Made by a program: the position numbers and the translations under genes
Notes under the pieces: model-generated
Told to the model about the DNA's origin: nothing
Databases searched by the model: none
The model's input: only the letters and a program-made list of their open reading frames with translations
Shown: positions 1-8,626 of the stretch, piece after piece
Layout: each line of letters begins with the position of its first letter
Numbering within the stretch: the stretch's first letter is position 1
Assembly (NCBI RefSeq): GCF_028356935.1
Contig: NZ_CP102798.1
Coordinates: 4,402,001-4,466,000, forward strand
DNA: 64,000 nucleotides
Source: Lysinibacillus sp. OF-1
GTDB lineage: Bacteria > Bacillota > Bacilli > Bacillales_A > Planococcaceae
Direction: 5' to 3'

Positions 1-2
1 AT

Positions 3-197
3 CTATCTATTGCTGCCATGTATTGTGAATATTTATATGTACTAAAAAATGGTCGCATACTAACACATGGCAAGCCTGAGAAGCTACTAACACCTTCATT
101 AGTAAAAGAGGTTTATGAAGTTGACTGTTGTATCTATCAAAATAATGATACGAATAATATAGTCGTTGCGTATCATCCAGCTTTACCTAATCACTAA
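3..197 (+). CDS. FecE-like siderophore/heme ABC transporter ATPase, C-terminal fragment
   Basis: An open frame runs from the window edge to the TAA at 195-197 and encodes about 64 residues. It carries the tail typical of iron-siderophore ABC ATPases: a '...AAMYCEYLYVLKNGRI' strand, then HGKPEKLLTPSLVKEVYEVDC. In this family the segment follows the switch histidine and pairs with a FecCD-type membrane permease to power ferric-siderophore uptake. Walker A, signature and Walker B lie outside the window. No partner permease or binding protein follows directly; the nearest binding protein is at 16271. The identification is good because the C-terminal motif is characteristic, but the substrate cannot be told. 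Confidence 0.8.
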   Translation, partial: LSIAAMYCEYLYVLKNGRILTHGKPEKLLTPSLVKEVYEVDCCIYQNNDTNNIVVAYHPALPNH

Positions 198-241
198 AGC
201 TATTTTTGACTGACAACCAATCAATATAAGGAGGAGTATCT

Positions 242-1696
242 ATGAATCCAATTTCATCAGAAAAATCAAGTACGTTCTATTCATATAGATGGTTGGCATT
301 AGCGGTGATATTACTTCCAACATTATTAATCTCCTTAAATACTTACATGATACAAATTGCATTACCTTCCATTCAAAACGACTTGCATATATCCTTTTCT
401 CACGCTCAATTACTATTTTCAGGATATTCGGTTGGGCTTGCAACTGCTCTAATAATTGGAGGTAAACTAGGCGATATTTACGGTAGAAAAAAAATATTAT
501 GGATTGGCGTATTGTTCTTTACCCTTACTGCTTTCTTAGGAGGAATACTTTCAAGCCCATTGTTATTAGTTGGGATTCGATTTGTTCAAGGCTTAGCCGC
601 AGCCCTTATTCAGCCTCAAGTTTTATCAACAATCCAGGAAATTTTTCCGCCTAGAGAAAAAAATTTAGCTTTCGGCTTGTATGGTGCTGTCATTGGAGTA
701 GCCTTTACCTTTGGCTTAATATTAGGGGGATTATTAGTTCAATGGAATATATTTAACGGCGGTTGGCGAACTGTATTTTTTTTCAATGTTCCAATTGGCA
801 TGCTAGTACTCCTTTTGCTCCCTTTTATACCGGAGTCAACGGATAAGAAATCCAATCATATTGATTGGATGGGTTCAATTTTATTAATGGTTAGTATATT
901 TCTACTTATTTATCCTTTATCCGAAGTCCAACAACAAGGATGGCAAACATGGATTTTTAGCTGTCTACTGCTTTCATTTGTTGTACTTATTCTGTTCATT
1001 TATCTTGAGCGATTTAAGCAAAAACTTCAACAATCACCTCTCGTAGACCTAAGTTTATTTAAGCATCGCCCTTTTGTATTTGGCATTTGTTCTGTGCTAG
1101 CTATTTACTTAAGTATGTTTGCCTTTTTCTTTATCCTTAGTTACTTTTTACAATATGGCCTAAAGTATGATACAGGAGAAACGAGTTTAGTTTTTCTACC
1201 AATAGGAATTGGATTTTTTGTAACGTCTATTATTTCTTCAAAAATTATTAATAAGTATGGTTTTATTGTTTTAAAAATGGGTGCATTATGTATGAGTATG
1301 TGTACTTTTTTACTTGTCTTCTTTTTATGGATGGAGCAATATAATTTACTCAGAACTGATGCAATAATCCTTTTATTCGTCTATGGCCTTGGACTTGGTC
1401 TTGCTACAACACCTTTAGCAAATGCCATATTGGGTAACATTCCAAAGATTCATATGGGGGTTGCTGCTGGTCTATTTACAACCTTTATGTACTTAGCAAA
1501 TTCCTTAGCAGTCGCAGGTATTAGTATACTATTTTCTTATTATTTAGGAACAAGTTTAGAGAGCGCTTCTTTGTTAAATTATATACATGCTTTTACTATA
1601 AGTTTAATTGTCATTGGACTGTTTTCTATGATAGCCTATATGATTTTGTCACTTTATCATAAAATGATTTTAAGAATAAAAATAAAGCAACAATAA
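242..1696 (+). CDS. MFS multidrug efflux transporter, DHA2 (EmrB/QacA) type
   Basis: A 484-residue membrane protein, the usual length of 14-helix drug:proton antiporters. Motif A, GGKLGDIYGRKK, lies near residue 73-84. The antiporter-specific motif C, GAVIGVAFTFGLILGG, lies near residues 150-166. It should export lipophilic cations or antibiotics using the proton gradient in the cytoplasmic membrane; the substrate is not predictable. The start is supported by AAGGAGGA eight bases upstream. It is monocistronic: the preceding gene ends 44 bases before, and a hairpin terminator follows. No regulator gene is adjacent. Confidence 0.85.
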   Translation: MNPISSEKSSTFYSYRWLALAVILLPTLLISLNTYMIQIALPSIQNDLHISFSHAQLLFSGYSVGLATALIIGGKLGDIYGRKKILWIGVLFFTLTAFLGGILSSPLLLVGIRFVQGLAAALIQPQVLSTIQEIFPPREKNLAFGLYGAVIGVAFTFGLILGGLLVQWNIFNGGWRTVFFFNVPIGMLVLLLLPFIPESTDKKSNHIDWMGSILLMVSIFLLIYPLSEVQQQGWQTWIFSCLLLSFVVLILFIYLERFKQKLQQSPLVDLSLFKHRPFVFGICSVLAIYLSMFAFFFILSYFLQYGLKYDTGETSLVFLPIGIGFFVTSIISSKIINKYGFIVLKMGALCMSMCTFLLVFFLWMEQYNLLRTDAIILLFVYGLGLGLATTPLANAILGNIPKIHMGVAAGLFTTFMYLANSLAVAGISILFSYYLGTSLESASLLNYIHAFTISLIVIGLFSMIAYMILSLYHKMILRIKIKQQ

Positions 1697-1734
1697 ATTA
1701 CTATTTTGATTTATAGATTTTTCAAATAATGTAT

Positions 1735-1806
1735 GACAAGCTCTTCATTATTTCGAGCTTGTCTACAGTCTGAAATCACCTCGTACACTATCGAGGTGAT
1801 TTTTTA
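1735..1806. terminator. Double hairpin terminator between convergent genes
   Basis: Two stems lie in tandem: GACAAGCTC/GAGCTTGTC (1735-1743 with 1755-1763) and AATCACCTCG/CGAGGTGATT (1774-1783 with 1792-1801). The second is followed by a T run on the plus strand, and A-rich DNA precedes it for the minus strand. It probably ends the MFS transcript at 1696 and also insulates the convergent EamA gene. Confidence 0.75.
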
Positions 1807-1816
1807 TAACCAACGT

Positions 1817-2671
1817 TCACTTCTTGTTTCTTTTCGACAACAAAAGAGCACAAAGAATAATACATATCCCTATGAAATGTTTGATTAATAACGGTTCTTT
1901 CAATATCAAATATCCAAGTAGAACACCTACTACAGGAACGATATAATTACTAAAAGAGGCAAATAAAGCACCCTCACTTTTAATTAAAAGATTATAAAGC
2001 ATATACACAATCCCTGCGTGGAAAATGCCTAATATAACAATGGAGACGACCTGAATCCCATTTATGCTTAATCGTAATGGTTGTTCAAGGATAAATGCCA
2101 TTGGTAATAAAATCACAGTGGCAATTCCTAAAACATTTCTCATATGAACGATTGGTGAACCACCCTCTAACTTCTCCATTAAAATTAACGAAAATGCAAA
2201 GCTCAGTGCTGCTAATAGTAGCAGCACATTCCCTAATACTGTCCCTGAACCACTCACCCCTTGTATTGGCCAAGAAAGAATGATGATCCCCAAAAAGCCT
2301 AATAGAATGCTAATCGTTTGAAACGAACTAACTTTTTTATTAAAGAAAAAAACAAAGAGAACTGACGTGATAATCGGGACAATTGCTATGAGCATAGACG
2401 CAATACTACTGGATACATATTTTTGACCTTGCGCAATGAGGACGAAGGGAATCACTACTTCAAAAATGGCAATCCCAATGTATAATTTACTATTTGCTAA
2501 GTAGTTTTCTTTTTTCAAAAATAAGCTCATAATACTTAAGCAGATTGCACCGATTAAAGCTTTTAACAAAGATAAAGTGACAGCTCCCACATCATTCGTA
2601 ACTAATGCTACGAAGAAAAACTGAGAGCCCCATATACAACTTATTAATAGCAAAAGGCTGTATTTTCTCAT
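1817..2671 (-). CDS. EamA/DMT-family metabolite exporter (second of a pair)
   Basis: A 284-residue protein with about ten hydrophobic helices and the two-fold repeat of EamA (RhaT/YdcZ-like) drug/metabolite transporters. It starts CIWGSQFFFVALV, where the CxWGS N-terminal pattern is typical, and the second half ends with VPVVGVLLGYLILKEPL, the family's signature. The family exports amino acids, cysteine-pathway metabolites or other small molecules. Its ATG overlaps the stop of the upstream EamA gene by one base (TAATG), implying translational coupling. The two proteins may form a pair, although EamA proteins also act alone. Confidence 0.8.
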   Translation of the reverse strand: MRKYSLLLLISCIWGSQFFFVALVTNDVGAVTLSLLKALIGAICLSIMSLFLKKENYLANSKLYIGIAIFEVVIPFVLIAQGQKYVSSSIASMLIAIVPIITSVLFVFFFNKKVSSFQTISILLGFLGIIILSWPIQGVSGSGTVLGNVLLLLAALSFAFSLILMEKLEGGSPIVHMRNVLGIATVILLPMAFILEQPLRLSINGIQVVSIVILGIFHAGIVYMLYNLLIKSEGALFASFSNYIVPVVGVLLGYLILKEPLLIKHFIGICIILCALLLSKRNKK

Positions 2672-3579
2672 TACACTACCTGCCTCTGCCCAAAATAATT
2701 TGTTCCTATGACGCCAATAATGATGATGATTCCACCAATAAAGTGATAAAGGTGAAAGACTTCCTGTAAAAACAAAACGCCTGCAAGTATTGTAATGAGC
2801 GTAGCAAAGTTACTAAAAACACTCATTTTAGAAGCCTCTAATTTAGATAACGCATAATTGGATAAATAGGACGTACCGAGCGAGGATAATAGCCCTAAAT
2901 ATAAAATCGCGATGACAAAATCAACATGTGTTAATGGCTGAAAAAATTCATCGATTGTACCATTCATCAGATGATTTCCAAGAGCCACCCCATTAAAAAT
3001 GACAAATCCACATAATGTCATCACATACGTTAAAATCAGTAATGAATATTGCTTTGTAAGCCTTCGTGCAAACACGTTATAAAGCGACGCAGCAAGGGCT
3101 GAAAGTAAAATAAGTCCACTGCCGATGACATTTCCTGTAGTTGCATTGGCCCCATTCATAATTAGCATGTAGATAACTCCAAGTACAGATAAACTAATGA
3201 AGACGAGCTGTCCACGAGTAGCTTTTTCCTTTAATAATAAACCTGCTAGTGCTAATGTAAAAATAGGAATCGTTGCTTGAATAATTCCAGCTTCTGAAGA
3301 GGAAATTTTAGCAAGCCCAAGCACTTGAAAAGTGAAAAAAACAATGGGATACAATATGGCTAACGGTAAAATTTTTAGTAAATCATATTTTTTTATTGTT
3401 AGCTTATTTTTCGTAAATACCATTAAAATAACAATACAGATGAAGGCAAACGTAAAGCGATGGGCTAATATATCAGTTGGACTCGCCACCGTTAATGTAA
3501 CTTTCACAAACATGAATGAAAGGCCAATGATACATGCATACGAAATCGCTGCTATATAGGCTTTTCTTTTTTCTGACAT
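2671..3579 (-). CDS. EamA/DMT-family metabolite exporter (first of a pair)
   Basis: A 302-residue, ten-helix EamA transporter. Each half is a five-helix repeat; the motif SSSEAGIIQATIPIFTLALAGLLLKEKATRGQ lies near residues 92-124 in two blocks, and the C-terminal half has the matching LQEVFHLYHFIGG. GAAGGAG lies nine bases before the ATG. It is the first gene of a two-gene operon and is transcribed divergently from a MocR-type regulator. That is a common arrangement for amino-acid or vitamin-related exporters under MocR control. The substrate is unknown; a PLP- or amino-acid-linked effector is inferred from the regulator class. Confidence 0.8.
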   Translation of the reverse strand: MSEKRKAYIAAISYACIIGLSFMFVKVTLTVASPTDILAHRFTFAFICIVILMVFTKNKLTIKKYDLLKILPLAILYPIVFFTFQVLGLAKISSSEAGIIQATIPIFTLALAGLLLKEKATRGQLVFISLSVLGVIYMLIMNGANATTGNVIGSGLILLSALAASLYNVFARRLTKQYSLLILTYVMTLCGFVIFNGVALGNHLMNGTIDEFFQPLTHVDFVIAILYLGLLSSLGTSYLSNYALSKLEASKMSVFSNFATLITILAGVLFLQEVFHLYHFIGGIIIIIGVIGTNYFGQRQVV

Positions 3580-3653
3580 ACGATAATGCTCCTTCTCAAA
3601 TCATTCCGGCCGGTATAGTTATCGTATTAAAAAGAGAACCTATAGACGATATG

Positions 3654-3684
3654 AAAAAAACACATCTGTACCGATACAGATGTG
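3654..3684 (-). promoter_or_regulatory. Perfect 10-bp-arm palindrome with T tract between EamA operon and MocR gene
   Basis: CACATCTGTA at 3661-3670 is mirrored by TACAGATGTG at 3675-3684, with the loop CCGA. Read on the minus strand it is followed by seven T, so it has the form of an intrinsic terminator about 75 bases before the EamA start codon. On the plus strand the hairpin abuts the CTGGAGG ribosome site of the MocR gene. It could be a leader attenuator for the EamA operon, an operator for the MocR protein, or an insulator. Confidence 0.5.
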
Positions 3685-3697
3685 CTGGAGGCTGTCT

Positions 3698-5035
3698 ATG
3701 CTTAAATATGAATGGATTTATTCTCAGCTGCTGACTCAAATACAAGCAGGTACTCTTCAATCAGGGGCAAAGCTACCTTCTATCCGCCAGTTATCACAGC
3801 AATTTTCCTGTAGTAAAAGTACTATTTTAACTGCTTTAAAAAAACTTGAGGATCAGCATCTTATCTATGTATTACCGAAAAGCGGCTACTATGTTGTTGA
3901 CCATCAGTTACCCTTACAACCACAGGAAAGAGATCACATAGATTTTGCTACATCTTCACCCAGTTGGCATGCTTTCCCATATCAGGATTTTCAACATTGT
4001 ATAAACAAAGCTATTGATACATACCAAACAGATCTATTTAGATATGGAACACCAAAAGGCTTACCATCTTTAATAACAGAAGCGAAAAAATTATTAGCAA
4101 ACTATCAAGTATTCGCAAAAGAAGAAAATATTTTTATTACTTCTGGCGTCCAGCAATCCCTGTCTTTGCTAAGTATTATGCCATTTCCAAATGGTCGTTC
4201 AACCATTTTAGTGGAACAACCTAGTTACCATTTATATATGGATTATTTAAAAACTTATGGAGTTTCGGCAATCGGCATCAAAAGAACAACGGATGGCATT
4301 GATTTACATGAATTAGAAAGCATTTTTAGTAAACATGACATAAAGTTTTTTTACACGATGCCACGTCTGCACAATCCTCTAGGTACTTCTTATAGTAAAA
4401 AGACAAAAGATCTAATCCGTAAACTTGCTTATCAATATAATGTTTACATTGTTGAAGATGATTATTTGGCAGATTTCGAGCAAAATTCGAAAATAGATCC
4501 CATTTATACAGATGATACACAGCAATATGTTATCTATTTAAAAAGCTTTTCTAAAATCATGTTTCCTGGCTTACGTATTGGACTTGCCGTTTTACCAGAT
4601 GTCTTTACTGACACATTTCAGCAGTACAAAAATACCACTGATATTGATAGCTCCATGATTTCACAGGCTGCCTTAGAGCTTTACTTGAAAAGTGGTATGT
4701 TTGAACGTTATCAAAAGAAAGTCACCGAAGCTTATGCAAGCCGAGCGAATAGCCTTCAGCAATCCATAGCAACGCATTTAGCCCAATATCAGGCATCAAT
4801 AGAAGTCTGTATGCATAGCCATATCGTTCTACCAAGACAGGTCAATACTCAAAAGCTTATTCAGCATTTGATGCAACATAAAATTTATCTAGATACGATT
4901 AACCGCAATTATTTAGATGCATTTGATCATGAGCGAATATTAAAGCTAAATGTGTCCAATGTGGAGGAATCTAAAATCGACGTTGGCATAAGGGAAATTG
5001 CATCAGCCCTTCAAAGTCCTAGCAATTACTTCTAA
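3698..5035 (+). CDS. MocR-family regulator (GntR DNA-binding domain fused to aminotransferase-like domain)
   Basis: About 445 residues. A winged-helix GntR domain covers residues 1-70 (QLLTQIQAGTLQSGAKLPSIRQLSQQFSCS in two blocks). It is followed by a fold-type-I aminotransferase domain with the PLP-lysine motif SFSKIMFPGLRIG and the substrate/PLP region TMPRLHNPLGTSYS. Such proteins sense PLP or amino-acid adducts and activate a neighbouring gene. I place the start at 3698 rather than the upstream ATG at 3680, because CTGGAGG at 3685-3691 is correctly spaced only for 3698. Two EamA exporters lie divergently upstream and are the likely targets. Known relatives are GabR, PdxR and DdlR; which effector applies here is not visible. 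Confidence 0.85.
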   Translation: MLKYEWIYSQLLTQIQAGTLQSGAKLPSIRQLSQQFSCSKSTILTALKKLEDQHLIYVLPKSGYYVVDHQLPLQPQERDHIDFATSSPSWHAFPYQDFQHCINKAIDTYQTDLFRYGTPKGLPSLITEAKKLLANYQVFAKEENIFITSGVQQSLSLLSIMPFPNGRSTILVEQPSYHLYMDYLKTYGVSAIGIKRTTDGIDLHELESIFSKHDIKFFYTMPRLHNPLGTSYSKKTKDLIRKLAYQYNVYIVEDDYLADFEQNSKIDPIYTDDTQQYVIYLKSFSKIMFPGLRIGLAVLPDVFTDTFQQYKNTTDIDSSMISQAALELYLKSGMFERYQKKVTEAYASRANSLQQSIATHLAQYQASIEVCMHSHIVLPRQVNTQKLIQHLMQHKIYLDTINRNYLDAFDHERILKLNVSNVEESKIDVGIREIASALQSPSNYF

Positions 5036-5108
5036 AGAAAAAAATTCATGAAACCTTATTGTAGCTCATATAATGAGACATCTTAAATTGCTTAATAAGG
5101 AGGATTCA

Positions 5109-5354
5109 ATGCAATCTGAAAAATTGCGATTAAGGAAAATTCAGCGTCTTGCATATGAAATCATGGATGAGATGCACAAAGACAAAGACCGTACTGAATT
5201 ACACAAACTCATTCCAATTATCGATAATTTATCTCGGGCCATTGGTGATTTAACAGATTCCGTTGGTAAATACTCGTTAGATTATGTGGAAGAAAAAGTG
5301 AGCAATGCACATGCACTTTTATTTAGTAAAGAAAAGGTGGATATTTTTTATTAA
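5109..5354 (+). CDS. Small hypothetical protein, helical
   Basis: 81 residues starting at 5109, chosen because AAGGAGGA lies directly upstream (5097-5103); an ATG at 5073 has no such site. The product is charged and probably all-helical (RLRKIQRLAYEIMDEMHK...), with no membrane segment or signal peptide. A -10-like CATATAATG precedes it. I do not recognise the family. It stands alone between the MocR gene and a terminator. Confidence 0.6.
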   Translation: MQSEKLRLRKIQRLAYEIMDEMHKDKDRTELHKLIPIIDNLSRAIGDLTDSVGKYSLDYVEEKVSNAHALLFSKEKVDIFY

Positions 5355-5366
5355 TAAAGACAGGGA

Positions 5367-5398
5367 AAAAGGGTAACCATATACATGGCTACCCTTTT
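5367..5398. terminator. Bidirectional terminator
   Basis: A stem of AAAAGGGTA..CCA paired with TGG..TACCCTTTT (one A/C mismatch) lies between the convergent small genes ending at 5354 and 5403. A/T runs flank both sides. Confidence 0.65.
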
Positions 5399-5402
5399 GG
5401 CA

Positions 5403-5561
5403 TTAATGCGTTTCAGGTTCGAATGTTTTACAGTCTGTTTCCTCGCTGTTGGAAGCATGTTGTCCCTTTTGGCTGACAACATAAATTTTTTCGGCTGTAC
5501 ATTTGTTACCAGAATCCCAAAATGTGCAGTTATTGACTTCACAAAGAATTTCTTGTGCCAT
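5403..5561 (-). CDS. DUF1540 small cysteine-rich protein
   Basis: 52 residues, starting MAQEILCEVNNCTFW. The spacing C-x4-C ... C ... C with the closing DCKTFEP is the DUF1540 pattern, a small cysteine motif, probably metal-binding, common in Firmicutes including spore formers. The internal ATG at 5561 is selected over a longer frame because GAGGAGGTG sits eight bases upstream. Function is unknown. No operon partner is seen; the next minus-strand gene upstream begins beyond 6500. Confidence 0.75.
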   Translation of the reverse strand: MAQEILCEVNNCTFWDSGNKCTAEKIYVVSQKGQHASNSEETDCKTFEPETH

Positions 5562-5651
5562 TGTCTCACACCTCCTCTTTGTTAGTTTTAACAAATTAGA
5601 GGTAAACAATACGTTGTTAAACAAAGTCAATCGATGATTACATTGCCTCCA

Positions 5652-6536
5652 TTAAGCCATACTAAAGTCTAGATTAGCTGGATGGGTTGGTAAATGCTCC
5701 TGTGAAAGCATATTCGTTGTTGGAACTTTGTCATCTACCTCTTCAAATCGGAAACCATCTGCCCATACTTTCCCAGAACCAATTAATAACACACCAAAAT
5801 AAATGGAGTCACCTTCTTCAGGTACGTCTAAGACAATAGAATAATGATTCCATTCAGTAGAACCTGTCACAGAACGCTGATCCATATTATCAAATTGAAT
5901 AGTATCACCCGTACCATTGTCAATACGCATCCATGCACCACACTTTGTGGCATCTGCCGTCTTTAAATAGCAAGACATTTTCAAGCGCTTTCCTTTATAG
6001 TCAGTAGCCTGAAAGCCCTGCATCATCGTAGCAAATTGTCCCTGATTTGCTGATGCAGCTGTGGAATACAATACGCCTGAACGCTTCCCTGAATGAAACA
6101 CCTTGTCATCTGTATGAAATTTATATAATTCTGGATTCGCTCCACTCAACATCCAACCTTTAACCTGTTCAACTGTTTCCATGTAATTTTCCTCCTCCAA
6201 CATATTAAGTGATTGCATCAATTTTCGATACTTCCCTGGTGGTAATGCATAAACTTCTTTAAAGGCTCTTGTAAAAGTTTCTTGTGATTGAAACTGAAGT
6301 GTAAATGCAATGGTTAATATCGATACATTAGAGTACATCAAATAACTCGCAGCCATGGCTAGTCGACGTATACGAATATATTCACCAATCGTAATCCCCG
6401 TTTCCTGCTTAAAAATACGACTTAGATGGAACTTCGAGTAGCCAGCATTATTAGGAAGACGTTCAAGTGAAATTTCTTCCATCAATTGCTCCTCGATATA
6501 GGCAATCGTTCTTTGTGTTGCCTGACTATACTCCAT
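5652..6536 (-). CDS. AraC-family regulator with C-terminal jelly-roll-like domain
   Basis: About 294 residues. Unusually, the AraC double helix-turn-helix is at the N-terminus (residues about 5-105: LERLPNNAGYSKFHLSRIFKQ... then the YALPPGKYR signature). The C-terminal about 150 residues (NPELYKFHTDDKV ... WADGFRFEEVD) look like a beta-sandwich, carbohydrate-binding-like sensor. The ATG at 6536 follows GAGGTG at proper spacing; a GTG three codons earlier is less likely. It lies 69 bases downstream of the esterase-family gene on the same strand, so it may be the last gene of the resistance operon. Ligand and targets are not known. Confidence 0.75.
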   Translation of the reverse strand: MEYSQATQRTIAYIEEQLMEEISLERLPNNAGYSKFHLSRIFKQETGITIGEYIRIRRLAMAASYLMYSNVSILTIAFTLQFQSQETFTRAFKEVYALPPGKYRKLMQSLNMLEEENYMETVEQVKGWMLSGANPELYKFHTDDKVFHSGKRSGVLYSTAASANQGQFATMMQGFQATDYKGKRLKMSCYLKTADATKCGAWMRIDNGTGDTIQFDNMDQRSVTGSTEWNHYSIVLDVPEEGDSIYFGVLLIGSGKVWADGFRFEEVDDKVPTTNMLSQEHLPTHPANLDFSMA

Positions 6537-6605
6537 GTTACTCACCTCATCTTTATTATATTGAAGAAGGAAAGAGATTTTTTGATGGAAGTTGCTAAAT
6601 TTAAC

Positions 6606-7868
6606 TTAATCAATTATTTTTGTTGGTGTTGCTTCTTGCACAACAATGAGACCATCATAAGCCTCTTCAGGTGTCATTTTAATGGTATACAGCATTTGTG
6701 TTAGCTTATACCACGGACGGAAATCATCACCGATATTGCCCATTCTTTGCTTTTGGGAAAGGATATCTGCCAGCTCCTTCGATTGTTTGGCAGTTTCAAA
6801 ATCCACATAAAAGATGTTGCTATCGATGTCACTAAAAGCATCCACTAACACATTATGATGTTCAATTGAATATTCCTTTCGTTCACCAGAGCCGTTTTGT
6901 GCTTGAAATGTATTATTGACAAAGTCTGTGCCAATCGCAAAATAGTGTTCTTTATATTGCTCATTTAAGTATTGTCCCATTGATTGATAGCCTGCCATCG
7001 AAGCAGAGGTTTTCTCAATATGACCGTTATGAGCAGACATTAACACTTTATCATGCCCTTGCGTTGCTTCGTACTCCACAATCCATTGTAAATTTTCAGC
7101 CAAATATTCATCCCGTAAATTCATATAGTTTCCATCATTTACAAATAATTGCGTACGTTGCTTCATAATTTGTGCATATTGAGCAGCAAAGGAGAAGGCA
7201 TCCTTTGATGATTTTTTCTCATATATCGCCTTGTTTGATTGTAAATCGTTGATGATTGTATCAATCGTTTTATCAAGCTCTATTAGCTGATTATTCGATA
7301 AATCTCTCATCGTTTTGTTGGAAACATGCTCTAGCTCAGTCGTAAATTTCTTAGCATTGTCAGCATGTACCTGTGCATAATAATCAAGCAATCCCTTTTT
7401 GCTATAATCATAGCGTTGCATATCATTTCCGTAAAAATAAATTTTATCTTGTTCATCGACTGTTAAGTTATAATCATGCATCCATTGAACAAGTTCAATC
7501 ATTTGTTCTGTTTTATAAATGCCATAATCAAGAGCCTTTATAGCTTCCTCCGCCGTTCCAACACCGTTTAAAATAAATTGATTAATCTGCTGGGCTCCAC
7601 CAAAATCTCCTTCTAAGACAAAAACATGGACATTTTCATTCTTAATCATCGCTTTAAATAGGTCTTTTTTTAATGTTTGAAATTCGATATTGCCATGTGT
7701 TGCTTCTCCAAACCCAATAATTTTTACATCATCAGGGATATTGATATCTTTTATTTCACTAGTATACTGCGAGACATCTTTTATAGACTCCCCCTGCCCA
7801 CATCCAGCTAAAGCTACTAATAGCATTGATGCAGTTAAAAATCGGAAGCTTCGTTTCATTATTCTCAT
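6606..7868 (-). CDS. Erythromycin-esterase-family lipoprotein
   Basis: 420 residues. A lipoprotein signal peptide with lipobox LAGC (Cys23) anchors it outside the membrane. The Ere (erythromycin/succinoglycan esterase) fold is shown by IGFGEATHGN (Glu55, His58 region), VLEGDFGG near residue 85, and SAHNGHIEK (His280, His283). Acquired EreA/EreB hydrolyse the macrolide lactone, but many chromosomal homologues have no proven substrate. AAAGGAG supports the first ATG. It is 20 bases downstream of an ABC permease gene and in the same direction, so it probably belongs to the exporter operon controlled by the upstream two-component system. A second homologue is at 24122. Confidence 0.8.
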   Translation of the reverse strand: MRIMKRSFRFLTASMLLVALAGCGQGESIKDVSQYTSEIKDINIPDDVKIIGFGEATHGNIEFQTLKKDLFKAMIKNENVHVFVLEGDFGGAQQINQFILNGVGTAEEAIKALDYGIYKTEQMIELVQWMHDYNLTVDEQDKIYFYGNDMQRYDYSKKGLLDYYAQVHADNAKKFTTELEHVSNKTMRDLSNNQLIELDKTIDTIINDLQSNKAIYEKKSSKDAFSFAAQYAQIMKQRTQLFVNDGNYMNLRDEYLAENLQWIVEYEATQGHDKVLMSAHNGHIEKTSASMAGYQSMGQYLNEQYKEHYFAIGTDFVNNTFQAQNGSGERKEYSIEHHNVLVDAFSDIDSNIFYVDFETAKQSKELADILSQKQRMGNIGDDFRPWYKLTQMLYTIKMTPEEAYDGLIVVQEATPTKIID

Positions 7869-7888
7869 GTCAATTCTCCTTTAAGGTG

Positions 7889-8626
7889 TTAAATGGCTTT
7901 TCGTTGGAAATAGTAATATCCTCCGAGGAAAAATAGGATGAACCCACCACCTACTACTGTTAATAATTGCTCCCATGGCACAAAGAATACATCGTCTGTC
8001 TTGCCACCTATGTACATCATTGAAAAAGGCTGTGCCCAGGGATAATATGGACCAATTCGTTCAGAGTTCACCGCTAAAATTGATGGCAACGTAAATATGA
8101 CATTGACAGCAAATGGAGCAGCAAAGCTTTTAAACATTATGGATAACCATAATTGAAGGGCCACTAAAGGCAATGTTGCTACCCATCCTCCAACAATACT
8201 TTTCCATACGATTCCCATTGGAAAAGGATCTGTATAGCCCTTCAGCGTACCTACAGCAAAGATGGAGCCTAAATACAAGAGCTGCATCGCTAGAACAAGC
8301 AGCATAATTAACACATATTTTGCTACAAATACTTTCCCTCTCGTTACCGGTAATGCTAAAAGCTGCTTCCATCCGCCAGACTGATGTTCATATCTACAGA
8401 TGAGACTCGCAAAAACGCCCGTAATAAGAGGTAAAAATAATAATGCGTATGTTAAATTCATTGAAAATAAGGCAATATACCATTCATTTATTTCCAGTCC
8501 CTGCATATTGTCCTCTAAATTTGCTGATAGTCCAATGAAAAGCCCAATCATGGGCCCCGCCAAAATAATAGGTACCATTTTTGATTTACGCAATTTAAAC
8601 CATTCAGCTTGCAGTAAAGCGTTCAT
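7889..8626 (-). CDS. ABC-2 type permease, lantibiotic-immunity (MutG/BcrB) type
   Basis: 245 residues with about six membrane helices. The ISEN-type motif of immunity permeases is recognisable as YEHQSGGWKQLLALPVTRGKVFVAKY near residues 75-100. It is paired with a second permease just upstream, their frames overlapping by one base (TAATG). Together with the ATPase at 9333 they form a three-component exporter of the BcrAB / lantibiotic FEG class, which removes peptide antibiotics or other membrane-active compounds from the membrane. Confidence 0.8.
   Translation of the reverse strand: MNALLQAEWFKLRKSKMVPIILAGPMIGLFIGLSANLEDNMQGLEINEWYIALFSMNLTYALLFLPLITGVFASLICRYEHQSGGWKQLLALPVTRGKVFVAKYVLIMLLVLAMQLLYLGSIFAVGTLKGYTDPFPMGIVWKSIVGGWVATLPLVALQLWLSIMFKSFAAPFAVNVIFTLPSILAVNSERIGPYYPWAQPFSMMYIGGKTDDVFFVPWEQLLTVVGGGFILFFLGGYYYFQRKAI

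Noticed and set aside
3680-3697. Upstream ATG at 3680 as the start of the MocR gene
   Set aside because: It overlaps the palindrome and has no ribosome site, whereas CTGGAGG is spaced for 3698.
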